Shown: positions 17,459 to 26,609, counted from the stretch's first letter. The stretch is DNA of 64,000 nt from DASSSQ01 sp963839285 (GCA_963839285.1 CAWIUN010000020.1:924449-988448); one strand, 5' to 3'. Numbers and translations: made by a program. The notes: generated by a model from the letters alone, not told the origin.

Positions 17459-17481
17459 AAAAAAACCGCTGCAAGCAGCGG
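17459..17481 (-). terminator. Intrinsic terminator or attenuator in the infC leader
   Basis: On the minus strand CCGCTGCTTGCAGCGG folds into a perfect 6-7 bp stem with a tiny loop and is followed by seven T residues. This is the only classic stem plus U-tract in the window. It lies between the thrS stop and the infC start, so it either ends the thrS transcript or acts as an attenuator controlling infC-rpmI-rplT, as seen for that operon in other bacteria. Confidence 0.75.
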
Positions 17482-17568
17482 CCCGTTGTCCTCGTCGCAT
17501 CGACTCGGTTGAACCTCCGCGCCCTACGGCCGGGAGGTGAGGAACGGGTCCGCCCCTGCTTGACAGGC

Positions 17569-19449
17569 TCACAGTGTAGCAAGCCGCTCGAGCAGCTCCT
17601 CGAGCGAGGCCTCGAAGCGGCCGCCGCCGTGCTCGCGCACCGCGAGCGAGGCCTCCGACTCGCGCTCGCCGACGACGAGCACGTACGGGACCTTCTCCAC
17701 CTCGGCGTTGCGGATCCGCTTGCCGAGCGTCTCGCCGGAGTCGTCGACGTCGACCCGGTACGGCAGCGAGGCCCCGATCCCGCGCGCCTTCTCGGCGAAC
17801 TGGTCGGAGACGGGCAGCAGGCGCACCTGCACCGGCGCGAGCCAGAACGGGAAGGCGCCGGCGTAGTGCTCGATCAGGATGCCGATGAAGCGCTCGAGCG
17901 AGCCGAGCAGGGCGCGGTGGATCACGTACGGGGTGTGCTCGGCGTTGTCGGCGCCGACGTAGGCGAGGCCGAACTGCTTCGGCATCTGCGCGTCGAGCTG
18001 GATCGTCCCCATCTGCCAGGAGCGGCCGAGCGCGTCGGTCATGTGCAGGTCGATCTTCGGGCCGTAGAAGGCGCCGTCGCCCTCGTTCAGCTCGTACGGG
18101 AGCCCGCGCCGCTCGAGCGCCGACGCGAGCGCGCCCTCGGTGAAGTCCCACTCCTCGTCGCTGCCGAGCTTGTGCGCGGGCCGGGTCGAGAGCTCGAAGC
18201 GCGCCTCGACGCCGAACAGCTCGTAGAGGAAGGCGGCGAAGTCGAGGCAGCCGAAGATCTCGTCCTCGATCTGGTCGGGCGCGCAGAAGATGTGCGCGTC
18301 GTCCTGGGTGATGTGCTTGACGCGCAGGAGCCCGTGCAGCGTCCCGGCCAGCTCGTCGCGGTGCAGGGTCGAGGACTCGGCGAAGCGCAGCGGCAGCTCC
18401 CGGTAGCTGCGCAGCTGGTGGCCGAAGAGGAGCATGTGGCCGGGGCAGTTCATCGGCTTCAGCGCGAACTGCCGGTTCTCGTCGCGCGAGGAGACGAAGA
18501 ACATGTTCTCGCGGTAGTTGTCGTAGTGGCCCGAGGTGACGTAGGTCTCGACGTCGTAGAGCAGCGGCGTCTTCACCTCGACGTAGCCGCGGGCGCGGTT
18601 CTCGCGGCGGCGGAGGTCCTCGAGCTCGTTCCAGACGACCATCCCCTTCGGGTGCCAGAAGGGCGAGCCGGGCGAGGCCTCCGACAGGTGGAAGAGGTCG
18701 AGCTCGCGGCCGAGCTTGCGGTGGTCGCGCTTGCGGGCCTCCTCCAGCTGCTCGAGGTAGGCGTCGAGGTCGGCCTGCGAGTAGAAGGCGGTGCCGTAGA
18801 TCCGGGTCAGCTGCGGCCTCGTCGAGTCGCCGCGCCAGTACGCGCCCGCGAGGCCGGTCAGCTTGAACGCCTTGATCGGACCGGAGTCCTGCAGGTGCGG
18901 GCCGCGGCAGAGGTCGGTGAAGTCGCCCTGCGTGTAGAGGGAGATGTCGCCCTCGGCGGTGCCGACGAGCTCGACCTTGTACGGCTCGTCCTCGGACTCG
19001 AAGCGGGCGACGGCCTCGTCGCGGGAGAGCTCGCTCCGCTCCCAGGCGCGACCCTCCTCGAGCTCGCGCCGCACCTCCGCCTCGATCCGCTCGAGGTCGG
19101 CCTCCGAGATCGGCTCCGGGAAGTCGAAGTCGTAGTAGAACCCGTTCTCGATCGGCGGGCCGATCGCGATCTTGACGCCCGGGTAGAGCCGCCGGACGGC
19201 CTCGGCGAGCAGGTGCGCCGACGAGTGGCGCAGGACGGCGAGCGCGTCCGGGTCGTCCTTGTCGCGGACGGTCAGGATCTGGATCTGCTGTCCGTCGGCG
19301 AGCGGGGCCCGCAGGTCCTGGACGCGGCCGTCGCTGCGGACGAGCACGGCCTGCTCGGCCAGCCTCGGGCCGATCGCGCGCGCGGCGTCGAGGCCGGTGG
19401 CGCCGTCGGCGAGTTCGAGCCGGCTGGAGTCGGGTAGGACGACCTGCAT
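17569..19449 (-). CDS. thrS: Threonyl-tRNA synthetase
   Basis: About 626 residues, intact. It has the TGS domain (LADGATGLDAARAIGPRLA), the editing domain with HSSAHLLAEAVRRLYP (zinc/His motif HxxxH), and the class II core: motif 1 region, FALKPMNCPGHMLLF (motif 2 neighbourhood with the catalytic zinc Cys), RVKHITQDDAHIFC, and motif 3 GSLERFIGILIEHYAG, ending in an anticodon-binding domain. It charges tRNA-Thr and edits Ser-tRNA-Thr. ATG at 19449 is preferred; a TTG 12 bases upstream is possible. It precedes infC on the same strand but a terminator separates them. The complete frame contrasts with the broken pheST genes nearby. Confidence 0.95.
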   Translation of the reverse strand: MQVVLPDSSRLELADGATGLDAARAIGPRLAEQAVLVRSDGRVQDLRAPLADGQQIQILTVRDKDDPDALAVLRHSSAHLLAEAVRRLYPGVKIAIGPPIENGFYYDFDFPEPISEADLERIEAEVRRELEEGRAWERSELSRDEAVARFESEDEPYKVELVGTAEGDISLYTQGDFTDLCRGPHLQDSGPIKAFKLTGLAGAYWRGDSTRPQLTRIYGTAFYSQADLDAYLEQLEEARKRDHRKLGRELDLFHLSEASPGSPFWHPKGMVVWNELEDLRRRENRARGYVEVKTPLLYDVETYVTSGHYDNYRENMFFVSSRDENRQFALKPMNCPGHMLLFGHQLRSYRELPLRFAESSTLHRDELAGTLHGLLRVKHITQDDAHIFCAPDQIEDEIFGCLDFAAFLYELFGVEARFELSTRPAHKLGSDEEWDFTEGALASALERRGLPYELNEGDGAFYGPKIDLHMTDALGRSWQMGTIQLDAQMPKQFGLAYVGADNAEHTPYVIHRALLGSLERFIGILIEHYAGAFPFWLAPVQVRLLPVSDQFAEKARGIGASLPYRVDVDDSGETLGKRIRNAEVEKVPYVLVVGERESEASLAVREHGGGRFEASLEELLERLATL

Positions 19450-19570
19450 GGACGAAGACAAGGATATGCACCCCCGGGAAGACGATCGGAACGAGGAGTT
19501 GGACGAGTCGCCGGTCCCCGACCCCGAGGAGAACGAGAGCCCGGGCGAGGACGATCCGGAAGCCGACTAG
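19448..19570 (+). CDS. Possible small acidic protein divergent from thrS
   Basis: A 40-residue frame, MDEDKDMHPREDDRNEELDE onward, almost wholly Asp, Glu and Pro. Its ATG shares two bases (CATG) with the thrS ATG on the other strand, so the two start codons overlap head to head. An internal ATG at 19466 is an alternative. There is no ribosome binding site and no family match that I know. It ends 11 bases before a strong hairpin, which supports it being a transcribed unit. Treat as tentative. Confidence 0.35.
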   Translation: MDEDKDMHPREDDRNEELDESPVPDPEENESPGEDDPEAD

Positions 19571-19580
19571 CTCCGCTTAC

Positions 19581-19617
19581 GCCGCGCGCGACCCGGCGAC
19601 CGTCGGTCGCGCGCGGC
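19581..19617. terminator. Strong GC hairpin, probable bidirectional terminator
   Basis: A 13-base perfect stem (GCCGCGCGCGACC with its complement) around an 11-base loop, lying between the plus-strand acidic ORF and the minus-strand acetyltransferase gene that converge on it. No T-tract follows, which is common for actinobacterial terminators. Confidence 0.6.
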
Positions 19618-19652
19618 GGCGCGTCGTCGTCGTCGGCCGGGTGCTCATCGGC

Positions 19653-20136
19653 TCACTCTAGCGGCTCGAACCGCATCAGCAGCCACGCCTCGCGGTGGTC
19701 CGCGTCCGGCTCGTGGCGGGAGCGGTCGCGGAAGCCGGCGCGGCGCCAGGCGCGGATCGCGGCCTCGTTCCAGCGGTAGGGGTCGACGGTCACCTCGGCC
19801 CAGCCGTCCTCGCGGAGGAGGTGCTCGGCGAGCGCGCGGGCGGCGTCGGGGCCGAGACCGCGGCCGCGCGCCGCCGGGACGAGGAACATGTCGAGGCCGC
19901 CGCGGCGCGGCTCGCCCTGCCTCCCACCACGACTGCAGGTAGCCGACCGGCTCGCCGTCCGCCTCGACGATCCAGGCCCGGACGCGCTCGCGGCGGAGCC
20001 GCTCGAGCACCTCCGCCTCGGTGAACGTCTCGTCGTCCCAGAAGCGCGACACCTCGGGGTCGGCGTGCCAGCCGGCGAGCATCGCCGCGTCGGCGTCGGT
20101 CGCGGGCCGGACGACGGTGCGCTCGCCCCTCACCAC
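19653..20136 (-). CDS. GNAT/RimJ-like acetyltransferase, frameshifted
   Basis: First part: VVRGERTVVRPATDADAAML, then a D-D-E-T-F-T-E-A-E-V helix and RAWIVEADGEPVGYLQSWWE. After a break near 19915 the next frame gives EPRRGGLDMFLVPAARGRGL with the acetyl-CoA loop (ARGRGLGPDAARALAEHLL) and the closing WRRAGFRDRSR strand. One extra C (GGA to GCGA on the minus strand) explains the break. The layout is that of aminoglycoside 6'-acetyltransferase-like and RimJ-like enzymes; substrate unknown. GTG at 20136 is six bases from a GATACT hexamer, predicting a leaderless message. Confidence 0.7.
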
Positions 20137-20142
20137 GCGACG

Positions 20143-20148
20143 AGTATC
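20143..20148 (-). promoter_or_regulatory. -10-like element before acetyltransferase at 20136
   Basis: GATACT on the minus strand, followed by six bases and the GTG start. Fits the recurrent leaderless pattern. Confidence 0.45.
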
Positions 20149-20171
20149 CCCCGTTGCGCCACGATAGGAGC

Positions 20172-21294
20172 ATGGAGGCCCGAACGAGACGTCGCCCTCG
20201 TCCTCTCGGGCGGCGGCATGAACGGCGTGCTGATGGAGCTCGGCTTCCTGCGCCGGGTGCGCGAGAGCCCGCTCTGGCCCCGGGTCGGCTGGATCTTCGG
20301 TACCTCGGCCGGCGCGCTCTCCGGGTCGATGGCGGCGCTCGACCGGCTCGACGACCTCGAGGCCTTCCTGCTCGAGCTCCGCTCGGACGAGACCTTCCGG
20401 CCGAACCGGCTCTGGCGGCTGCCGCTGCTCGGCCTGCACGACTACCGCCTGCCGAGGACGGTCACCGAGCGGCTCGGGGACCCGGTCGAGATCGGCCGCG
20501 CGCTCGCGGGCGCTGCGATCGAGCTCGTCGTGCTCGCGACCGACCTCAGCGACGACGCCGACGGCGAGAGCGGCTTCGAGCTCGCCTACTCGTCCCGCAC
20601 GACGGCGCCCGAGGAGATGGCGCAGGCCGTCTTCGCCTCGGCCGCGATCAGCGCGCTCGTGCTGCCGCTGCGCGTCGGCGACCGGATCGCGACGGACGGC
20701 AGCTGGGTGCGCAACTACCCGCTCGGCTACGCGTACGACCACCCCGAGGTCGGCCTGATCGTCTCGTTCCGCTACCTGCCGCGCTACCCGGAGTTCACGG
20801 CGGAGGCGCTGGCGACGCTGCGCCGCCGGCTGGAGCGGTTCGGGCGGATCCCGCCGGTGAAGGCGTTCGTCGCGGAGCTGCGCGAGGCGGAGTCGCGGGC
20901 GGAGCGCGGCGAGCCCGCCCACCTCGCCGACATGATCGTGCGGCTGGCGCGCGTCGCGATCATGCGGAACACGCAGCTCGAGGAGAGCCGCGCGGGCGAC
21001 CGCGACGACGAGCTGCGCGAGCTGGCCTCGCTGCGGGAGGACGTCCTCGACCTCGCCCGCGGCCACGACGAGCGGCTGGCGACCGAGATCGACGAGCGCT
21101 TCGCGGCGGCGCGCTTCCCCTTCCGGCACGAGCGCCTGATCCCGCGGGTGACGGTGCGGGGCTCGAGCGCCGGCATCAGCCTCGACCCCGGCTACCGCAG
21201 CGCCCGCGCCTGGCCGGAGGAGGACAAGCGGCGGCTGATGCTGCGCGGCTGGGCGCTCGCGGACGCCGAGCTCCGCGCCGCCGGCCTCACCTAG
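20172..21294 (+). CDS. Patatin-like phospholipase
   Basis: Patatin-fold serine hydrolase: oxyanion loop SGGGMNG, nucleophile elbow FGTSAGALSG (G-x-S-x-G) and catalytic Asp in ATDGSWVRNYPLG, the Ser-Asp dyad of RssA/patatin proteins, which deacylate phospholipids. The body of about 373 residues is intact, but the only upstream ATG (20172, with AGGAG nearby) is one base out of frame; removing one G from GGAGGCCC gives a start MEPERDVALVLSGGG. No signal peptide, so it should act in the cytoplasm or at the inner membrane face. It stands divergently from the acetyltransferase gene. Confidence 0.8.
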
Positions 21295-22248
21295 CTACTC
21301 GTGCCGGCAGAGCGTGTCGGCGCCGGCGATCGACAGCTGGAGCGCGTTCATGTCGCTCTCGAGCTGCGCCTTCGCCGCGTCGGCCGCGTTCCAGTCGCCC
21401 GGGTCGCTGCCCGTCCAGGAGACGTCGGGCGTGACGCCGGGGCCGATCGCGGTCAGCCGGTAGGCGCTCCCGTGCCCCTGCGGCCGGTCGCCGGCCGGGT
21501 AGCCCGGGTACGGCTTGTGCGGGTAGAACCCGTAGCAGAAGGAGCCGCTCGGCCGGTGCGCCAGGAACGAGTTCTCGCGCTTCCAGCCGCTGCCGTAGGC
21601 CGAGTCGAGCGTGTCGAGGTAGACGTTCCGGCCGAAGGAATCGAGCGGGGAGCCGGAGCTCGTCGACCTGAAGCCGAAGATCGCCTGGCCGCCGTAGGTG
21701 TACTTGCCGAACAGGTGGTGGAAGCGGCCGTGGTAGCTCCAGTCGGTGTACGCCTCGAGCGTGGCCGGCTCGCCCGTCCAGTGCGAGATGTGCAGCTCCC
21801 AGACCGACTGCTCGGGCTTCCAGGGGGCGAGGCCGAGGTTCGGCAGCATCCGCTGCCAGGTCTGGAGCGCCCAGTAGGAGCCGTCCGGTGCCTTGCAGGC
21901 GGTCACGAGCCACGGCAGCTTCGGCCCGTCGTAGCGCGTGCAGACGTTCTTCATCGTCAGCCAGTACTTGGTCCTGAACGTGCCCCAGCCGCCGGAGAAG
22001 TCCTTCTTGAAGGCGGTCTGCGCGCGGCCCCGGGCCGGGGCGATCGCGTCGACGGCGCCCCAGTAGAGGACGCGCTTCTGCTTCCCGCCCTGCGTGAACG
22101 TGACGAGGGCGTAGCCCTTCTCGTCCACCTTCAGCGAGATGCCGGTCGCGTTCCGCGTCACGATCTCGGACGCGCCCGCGGTCGCGGCGAGCGACGAGCC
22201 GGCGGCGACGGCGGCCGCGAGCAGCATGAGGGAGAGACGCCTGACCAT
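21295..22248 (-). CDS. Secreted protein of unknown function
   Basis: 317 residues starting with a clear signal peptide (MVRRLSLMLLAAAVAAGSSL, cleavage near ATAGA). The mature part is rich in aromatic residues and Gly (YWGAVDAIAPARGRAQTAFK, LEAYTDWSYHGRFHHLFG, GFYPHKPYPGYPAGDRPQG). It has four cysteines (two in VCTRY...VTACK), consistent with disulfides outside the cell. I recognise no family or catalytic motif. Convergent with, and nearly touching, the patatin gene (adjacent stops). Confidence 0.65.
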   Translation of the reverse strand: MVRRLSLMLLAAAVAAGSSLAATAGASEIVTRNATGISLKVDEKGYALVTFTQGGKQKRVLYWGAVDAIAPARGRAQTAFKKDFSGGWGTFRTKYWLTMKNVCTRYDGPKLPWLVTACKAPDGSYWALQTWQRMLPNLGLAPWKPEQSVWELHISHWTGEPATLEAYTDWSYHGRFHHLFGKYTYGGQAIFGFRSTSSGSPLDSFGRNVYLDTLDSAYGSGWKRENSFLAHRPSGSFCYGFYPHKPYPGYPAGDRPQGHGSAYRLTAIGPGVTPDVSWTGSDPGDWNAADAAKAQLESDMNALQLSIAGADTLCRHE

Positions 22249-22332
22249 CACCCGCCAGCAGGGTAGGCCCACGGCCCGACGGCGTGCCTCCCCCGTCCGG
22301 GGGAAGCGCTGGCCCGCGCGGAGCGGCTTGAC

Positions 22333-23181
22333 TTGCGCTGCGGGCGTGGCGTCGACTCTGGACAGCAGCAGGCGTGGCTCGGCGTCGAGCCGGGCCTCCG
22401 CCTGCTCGCCGAGGAGATGTGGTTCGTGATCCCGCCGCCGCCGAAGGCGAACCGGGTGGTGACCGACGCCTACGTCCTGCAGGCGCCCGAGAGCGGCTCC
22501 GTCCCGTTCACGAGCGCCGGGCTGCTCCGGGTCGACGAGGACGGCGTCGACGACCTGGTCGCCGAGGTCAGGGCCCGGATGGCCGAGCACGGCCGCGACT
22601 TCGTCACCTGGTGGGTCTCGCCCGGCGCCGAGCCGGCCGGGCTCGCCGAACGGCTGCGCGAGCACGGCGCGGTCCCGTTCGCGGACCCCTCTGCCGAGCC
22701 GCGCTACGCGGCGATGGTGCTGCGCGACGAGCCCGGCGCGGCGCCCGCGGGCGTGGTCGCACGGCAGGTGCAGGACCTCGACGAGTACCGGCTCGCGATG
22801 GCGATCGACTGGGAGTCGTTCGGCGCCGCGCCGGAGCTGCGCGAGACGTGGACGGCGGCGCTGCCCGAGCACTACGAGGCGCGCCACCTCTCCGGCGAGG
22901 CCGTCGCCTACCTCGCCTTCGTCGACGGCGAGCCCGCGGCGTCCGCCTTCGCGTCCTTCCGGCGGGAGGGGACGGCGCTGAGCGGCGCCTCGACCGCCGT
23001 CGCCCGGCGCGGCCGCGGCGCCTACCGCGCGCTCGTCCGGGCCCGCTACGAGGACGCCGTCGCGGTCGGCGCCCCGGGTCTCGCCGTCCAGGCCGGCGCG
23101 ATGTCGCGCCCGATCCTCGAGCGCTGCGGCTTCGAGTCGCTCGGCGACGTCGAGCTCCTCTTCGACGCGTTCGGCCGCTAG
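22333..23181 (+). CDS. GNAT-family acetyltransferase, two-domain
   Basis: About 280 residues. The C-terminal domain has GNAT landmarks: VAYLAFVDGEPAASAFASFR, then STAVARRGRGAYRALVRARY (the R-x-x-G-x-G/A loop) and GAMSRPILERCGFESLGDVE. The N-terminal half (RVVTDAYVLQAPESGS) is a degenerate second fold, as in many actinobacterial tandem GNATs. The start is uncertain: a TTG at 22333 keeps the frame, while GTG at 22345 lies one frame off and would need an indel. Substrate unknown. It heads a rightward series with the TIGR04076 and LLM oxidoreductase genes. Confidence 0.7.
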   Translation: MRCGRGVDSGQQQAWLGVEPGLRLLAEEMWFVIPPPPKANRVVTDAYVLQAPESGSVPFTSAGLLRVDEDGVDDLVAEVRARMAEHGRDFVTWWVSPGAEPAGLAERLREHGAVPFADPSAEPRYAAMVLRDEPGAAPAGVVARQVQDLDEYRLAMAIDWESFGAAPELRETWTAALPEHYEARHLSGEAVAYLAFVDGEPAASAFASFRREGTALSGASTAVARRGRGAYRALVRARYEDAVAVGAPGLAVQAGAMSRPILERCGFESLGDVELLFDAFGR

Positions 23182-23193
23182 CGTTCGCCGCGG

Positions 23194-23514
23194 ATGGCCG
23201 CGGACACGACCGACCTCTTCGACCTGCGGGTGACCGTCGAGCGGATCGAGGGCCGCTCCGTCTGCGGTCTCGCGGTCGGCGACTACTTCGAGCTGACCGA
23301 GTCGAGCCGGCTGCGGATCCCCGAGGGGAGGCACTTCTGCCTCTACGCGCTGCAGGCCGTGCTGCCGCTCCTGCCGGCCAAGCAGCGGCAGCTGCCGGCG
23401 GGCGACTGGCTCGAGCAGGACTCGCTCGTCTGCTGCCCCGATCCCGAGGAGCGGGTCGTGATGCGGATCGAGCGGATCGGCCGGCGCTCGCTCGCGACGC
23501 ACGACCTGACGTGA
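23194..23514 (+). CDS. TIGR04076-family small protein
   Basis: 106 residues with the family's layout: an N-terminal strand DLRVTVERIEGRSVCGLAVG, the central HFCLYALQAVLPLLPA, and the LVCCPDPEERVVMRIERI end with the C-P-D-P motif. The function of TIGR04076 proteins is not established. It starts 12 bases after the GNAT stop and its TGA overlaps the GTG start of the LLM oxidoreductase gene, so the two are coupled. Confidence 0.75.
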   Translation: MAADTTDLFDLRVTVERIEGRSVCGLAVGDYFELTESSRLRIPEGRHFCLYALQAVLPLLPAKQRQLPAGDWLEQDSLVCCPDPEERVVMRIERIGRRSLATHDLT

Positions 23515-24521
23515 CGCGCGGCGATCCCCGCCGCGAGCTCGGCCTCGGCCTGCAGACCGACAAGCGCCCCGGCACGTACGCCGCGCTGGCGCGGGTCGCC
23601 GAGGAGGCGGGCTTCGACGTCGTCACCACCTTCAACGACCTCTGGTTCCAGCCCGCGCTGCCCGCCCTGCTCGAGGTCGCGGCGGCGACCTCGCGGGTGC
23701 GGGTCGGGCCGTCCTGCCTGAACCCGTACACGGTGCACCCGGTCGAGCTCGCGGGCCAGGCGGCAGCGCTCGACCGCGCCTCCGGCGGCCGCGCCTACCT
23801 CGGCCTCGCCGCGGGCGCCTGGCTCGGCGACCTCGGGATCGAGCAGCGTCGGCCGCTGACGACGATCCGGGAGGCGTGGGAGGTCGTCTCGCGCCTGCTC
23901 GCCGGCGACCGCGCGGGCTTCGAGGGCGAGGTCTTCCGGCTCGCGCCCGGGGCCGGCCTCGCCTACGAGCCCGAGCGGACGGCGGTGCCCCTCCTCGTCG
24001 GCAGCTGGTCGCCCGGGCTGACGCGCTTCGCGGGCGCGCGGGCGGCGGAGCTGAAGCTCGGCGGCTGCGCGAACCCCGCGATGGTGCGGCTCGCGCGGGA
24101 GCGGCTCGACGAGGCGGCGGCCGCCGCCGGGCGCGATCCCGCGGAGGTGGGTCTCGTCGCGGGCGCGGTCACGGTCGTCGACCGCGACGGCGCCCGCGCA
24201 CGGGCCCACGCGCGCGCGGAGGTGGCGATGTACCTCGCCGTCGTCGCCGGCTTCGACGCGACGCTCGAGCTCGACCCGGAGCTGGCGGCGGCGCTCGACG
24301 CGCGGCTCGCCGCCGGCGACCGCCGGGGTGCGGCCGCGCTCGTCCCCGACGACCTGCTCGACCTCTTCGCCTTCTCCGGCACGCCGGAGCAGGTCGCCGC
24401 CCGGGCGGAAGGGCTCTTCGAGGCCGGTGCGACGAGGGTCGAGTTCGGCACCCCGCACGGCCTCGACGAGCGCGAGGGCGTCGAGCTGCTCGCCCGCCGC
24501 GTGCTGCCGCGGCTCCTCTAG
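23511..24521 (+). CDS. LLM-class F420-dependent oxidoreductase
   Basis: 336 residues with a luciferase-like TIM barrel: ELGLGLQTDKRPGTYAALAR, VAAATSRVRVGPSCLNPYTV, then HPVELAGQAAALDRASGGRA, then YLGLAAGAWLGDLGI and the C-terminal LFEAGATRVEFGTPHGLD. These barrels use F420 (or FMN) and are abundant in actinobacteria. The substrate is unknown. GTG overlaps the preceding stop (GTGA). The convergent POR-beta frame stays open for 350 bases through the antisense of this gene, which argues that POR-beta really ends near 24518. Confidence 0.85.
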   Translation: MTRGDPRRELGLGLQTDKRPGTYAALARVAEEAGFDVVTTFNDLWFQPALPALLEVAAATSRVRVGPSCLNPYTVHPVELAGQAAALDRASGGRAYLGLAAGAWLGDLGIEQRRPLTTIREAWEVVSRLLAGDRAGFEGEVFRLAPGAGLAYEPERTAVPLLVGSWSPGLTRFAGARAAELKLGGCANPAMVRLARERLDEAAAAAGRDPAEVGLVAGAVTVVDRDGARARAHARAEVAMYLAVVAGFDATLELDPELAAALDARLAAGDRRGAAALVPDDLLDLFAFSGTPEQVAARAEGLFEAGATRVEFGTPHGLDEREGVELLARRVLPRLL

Positions 24522-25452
24522 CGCGCGGCCGCGCGGCGGCGGCGGCGGCCTCGAGCCCCTCGAGCAGCTCCCAGCGCTCGTCCACGTGCGCCTGGATCCG
24601 CTCGATCGCCGCGTCGGAGAGGTGCGCGAAGCGGCCCTGCGCGGCGAGGAAGTCGCGCACGGGGAGCGGCTTCTTCGGCCGGACCGTCAGCTTCCAGGCG
24701 CCCTCGTCGCAGGCGAAGAGCGGGAAGTAGCGCGACTCGACCGCGAGCCGGGCCAGCTCGGTCGACTGCGACGTCGGATAGCGCCAGCCCGGCGGGCAGG
24801 GGCCGAGGACCTGCAGGAAGCGGAAGCCGGGCACCTCGGCGGCCCGGGCGACCTTGGCGCGGAAGTCCTTCAGGAGCGGCACCGACCCGAGCGCGAGCGT
24901 CGCCACGTAGGGGATCCCGTGCGCGGCCATGATCCGGGCGATGTCCTTCTTCTGCCCCGCCCTCGGCGCCGAGGCCGGCGTCGTCGTCGTCCAGGCGCCC
25001 TCGGGGGTGGCGCCGGACTTCTGGACGCCGGTGTTCATGTAGGCCTCGTTGTCGTTGAGGACGTAGAGGACGTCCTCGTTCCGCTCCGCGGCCGCCGAGA
25101 CGCCGGAGAAGCCGATGTCGGAGGTGGCGCCGTCGCCGCCCCAGACGACGACCTGCGTGTCGCCGCGGCCGCGCAGCCGCAGCGCCGCCTTGATCCCCGA
25201 CGCCTCCGCGGCGGCAGAGGCGAACGGGGTCAGGTGGACGCTGACGCCGAACGCGTTCACCGGCCAGACGCCGGCGATGATCGTCCAGCACGAGGCCGGG
25301 ACGACGAGCACGATCCTCGACCCGGGCCGCGCCGCGGCGAGCCCGTCGAGCACGTGCCGGACGTTGATCGCGGGCGCGCAGCCGGCGCAGGCGCTGTGAC
25401 CCGGGAGCAGCAGCCGCTCCTCCGAGACGATCTCGTCGAGCCAGGCGGCCAT
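24518..25452 (-). CDS. 2-oxoacid:ferredoxin oxidoreductase beta subunit (TPP-binding)
   Basis: Starts MAAWLDEIVSEERLLLPGHS. The CAGCAPAINVRHVL block has the Cys pair seen in POR/VOR beta subunits, and VVWGGDGATSDIGFSG with LNDNEAYMNTGVQKSG is the GDG..NN TPP-binding motif. This subunit binds TPP and a 4Fe-4S cluster and decarboxylates a 2-oxoacid, feeding electrons to ferredoxin. The open frame continues to 24169, but everything past 24518 is Arg-rich antisense of the oxidoreductase gene. A one-base slip in the GCC repeat near 24540 would end the protein at a TAG at 24518 (about 310 residues). Two bases separate it from the alpha subunit. Confidence 0.82.
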
Positions 25453-25454
25453 CG

Positions 25455-26609
25455 TCAGACTCCTTCCGGGACGTAGACGGGGCCGAGCGACCTGCCGGAG
25501 CGCTGGCCGAGCGCCCAGCGCAGGGTCGCCGGCGTCACCTCGGCGCCCCCGAGCCCGCAGACGACGTTCGTCGCCGTCTGCACGTGCCGGAGCTCGAGCG
25601 AGAGCACGTCCGCGCCGAGCGGCCCGAACGAGCCGAACGCGGCCGCGCGGTCGACCACGGTGACGTGCGCGGCTCCCGCGAGCGCGGCGGTGAGCTCGGC
25701 CGCGGGGAGCGGCCGGTAGGCGTGGACGCGGACGAGCAGCAGGTCGTCGTCGGACTCGAGCAGCTCCAGGGCGGTGTCGCCGATCGTCCCGATCGTGACG
25801 AGCGCCTTCTCCGCGCCCGGGTTGCCGGAGAGCTCGAGGGCGGCGACCTTCTCGCGGCGGAAGTGCGAGCCGAACTCGGCGGCGACCTCGCCGATCGTGG
25901 CCCGCGCGTCGTCGAGCGCGTCGGCGACGTGGCGCTGGAAGGCGGCGTAGTCGCGCGGCTCGGGCAGCGCCGAGAACGTGCGCGGGTCGTCCGGGTCGAG
26001 CAGCCAGCCCGCGGGCGGCTCGGTCGCGGGCAGGAAGGCGTCGACCGCGGCCTGCTCCGGGAGCTCGAGCACCTCGGCGGTGTGCGAGAGCAGGAAGCCC
26101 TCGGCGCAGACGAGCACGGGCAGCCGCGCGGTCTCGGCGATCCGGTAGGCGCAGAGGACGCTGTCGAGCACCTCCTGCGCCGACGAGCAGTAGAGCTGGA
26201 TCCAGCCGGTGTCGCGCTGGCTCATGCTGTCGGTCAGGTCGGGCTCGATGCTCCAGGGCGCGAAGACGGCGCGGTTGACGTCGACGACGACGAGCGGCAC
26301 CCGCTCGCGCGAGGCCCGGTGCAGCTGCTCGTGCGCGTAGAGGAGCCCCTGCGACGAGGTCGCCGTGAACGTCCGCACGCCGGCGCGGGAGGCGGCGATC
26401 GCGTAGCCGAACATCGCGTGCTCGCTCTCGAGCTGCGCGTACTCGACGTCGTCCCGGCCGGCGACGAGCTCGGCCAGCCGCTCGACGATCAGCGTCTGCG
26501 GCGTGATCGGGTAGCAGGCGATCGCCTGCACGCGCGCGAGCACGACCGCGTAGGCCGCCGCCTCGTTCGCGGTCAGCACCAGCCGGCCCTCGGGCAGCGT
26601 CGTCGTCAT
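25455..26609 (-). CDS. 2-oxoacid:ferredoxin oxidoreductase alpha subunit
   Basis: 384 residues. PorA signatures: IACYPITPQTLIVERLAELV near residue 30, EYAQLESEHAMFGYAIAASR, FTATSSQGLLYAHEQLHRAS and the PLPAAELTAALAGAAHVTVV core, with the C-terminal domain-III-like transketolase segment. It forms the heterotetrameric 2-oxoacid oxidoreductase with the beta and gamma-delta subunits. Substrate (pyruvate or branched-chain) is not decided by the sequence. Its ATG overlaps the gamma-delta stop as ATGA. Confidence 0.88.
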   Translation of the reverse strand: MTTTLPEGRLVLTANEAAAYAVVLARVQAIACYPITPQTLIVERLAELVAGRDDVEYAQLESEHAMFGYAIAASRAGVRTFTATSSQGLLYAHEQLHRASRERVPLVVVDVNRAVFAPWSIEPDLTDSMSQRDTGWIQLYCSSAQEVLDSVLCAYRIAETARLPVLVCAEGFLLSHTAEVLELPEQAAVDAFLPATEPPAGWLLDPDDPRTFSALPEPRDYAAFQRHVADALDDARATIGEVAAEFGSHFRREKVAALELSGNPGAEKALVTIGTIGDTALELLESDDDLLLVRVHAYRPLPAAELTAALAGAAHVTVVDRAAAFGSFGPLGADVLSLELRHVQTATNVVCGLGGAEVTPATLRWALGQRSGRSLGPVYVPEGV

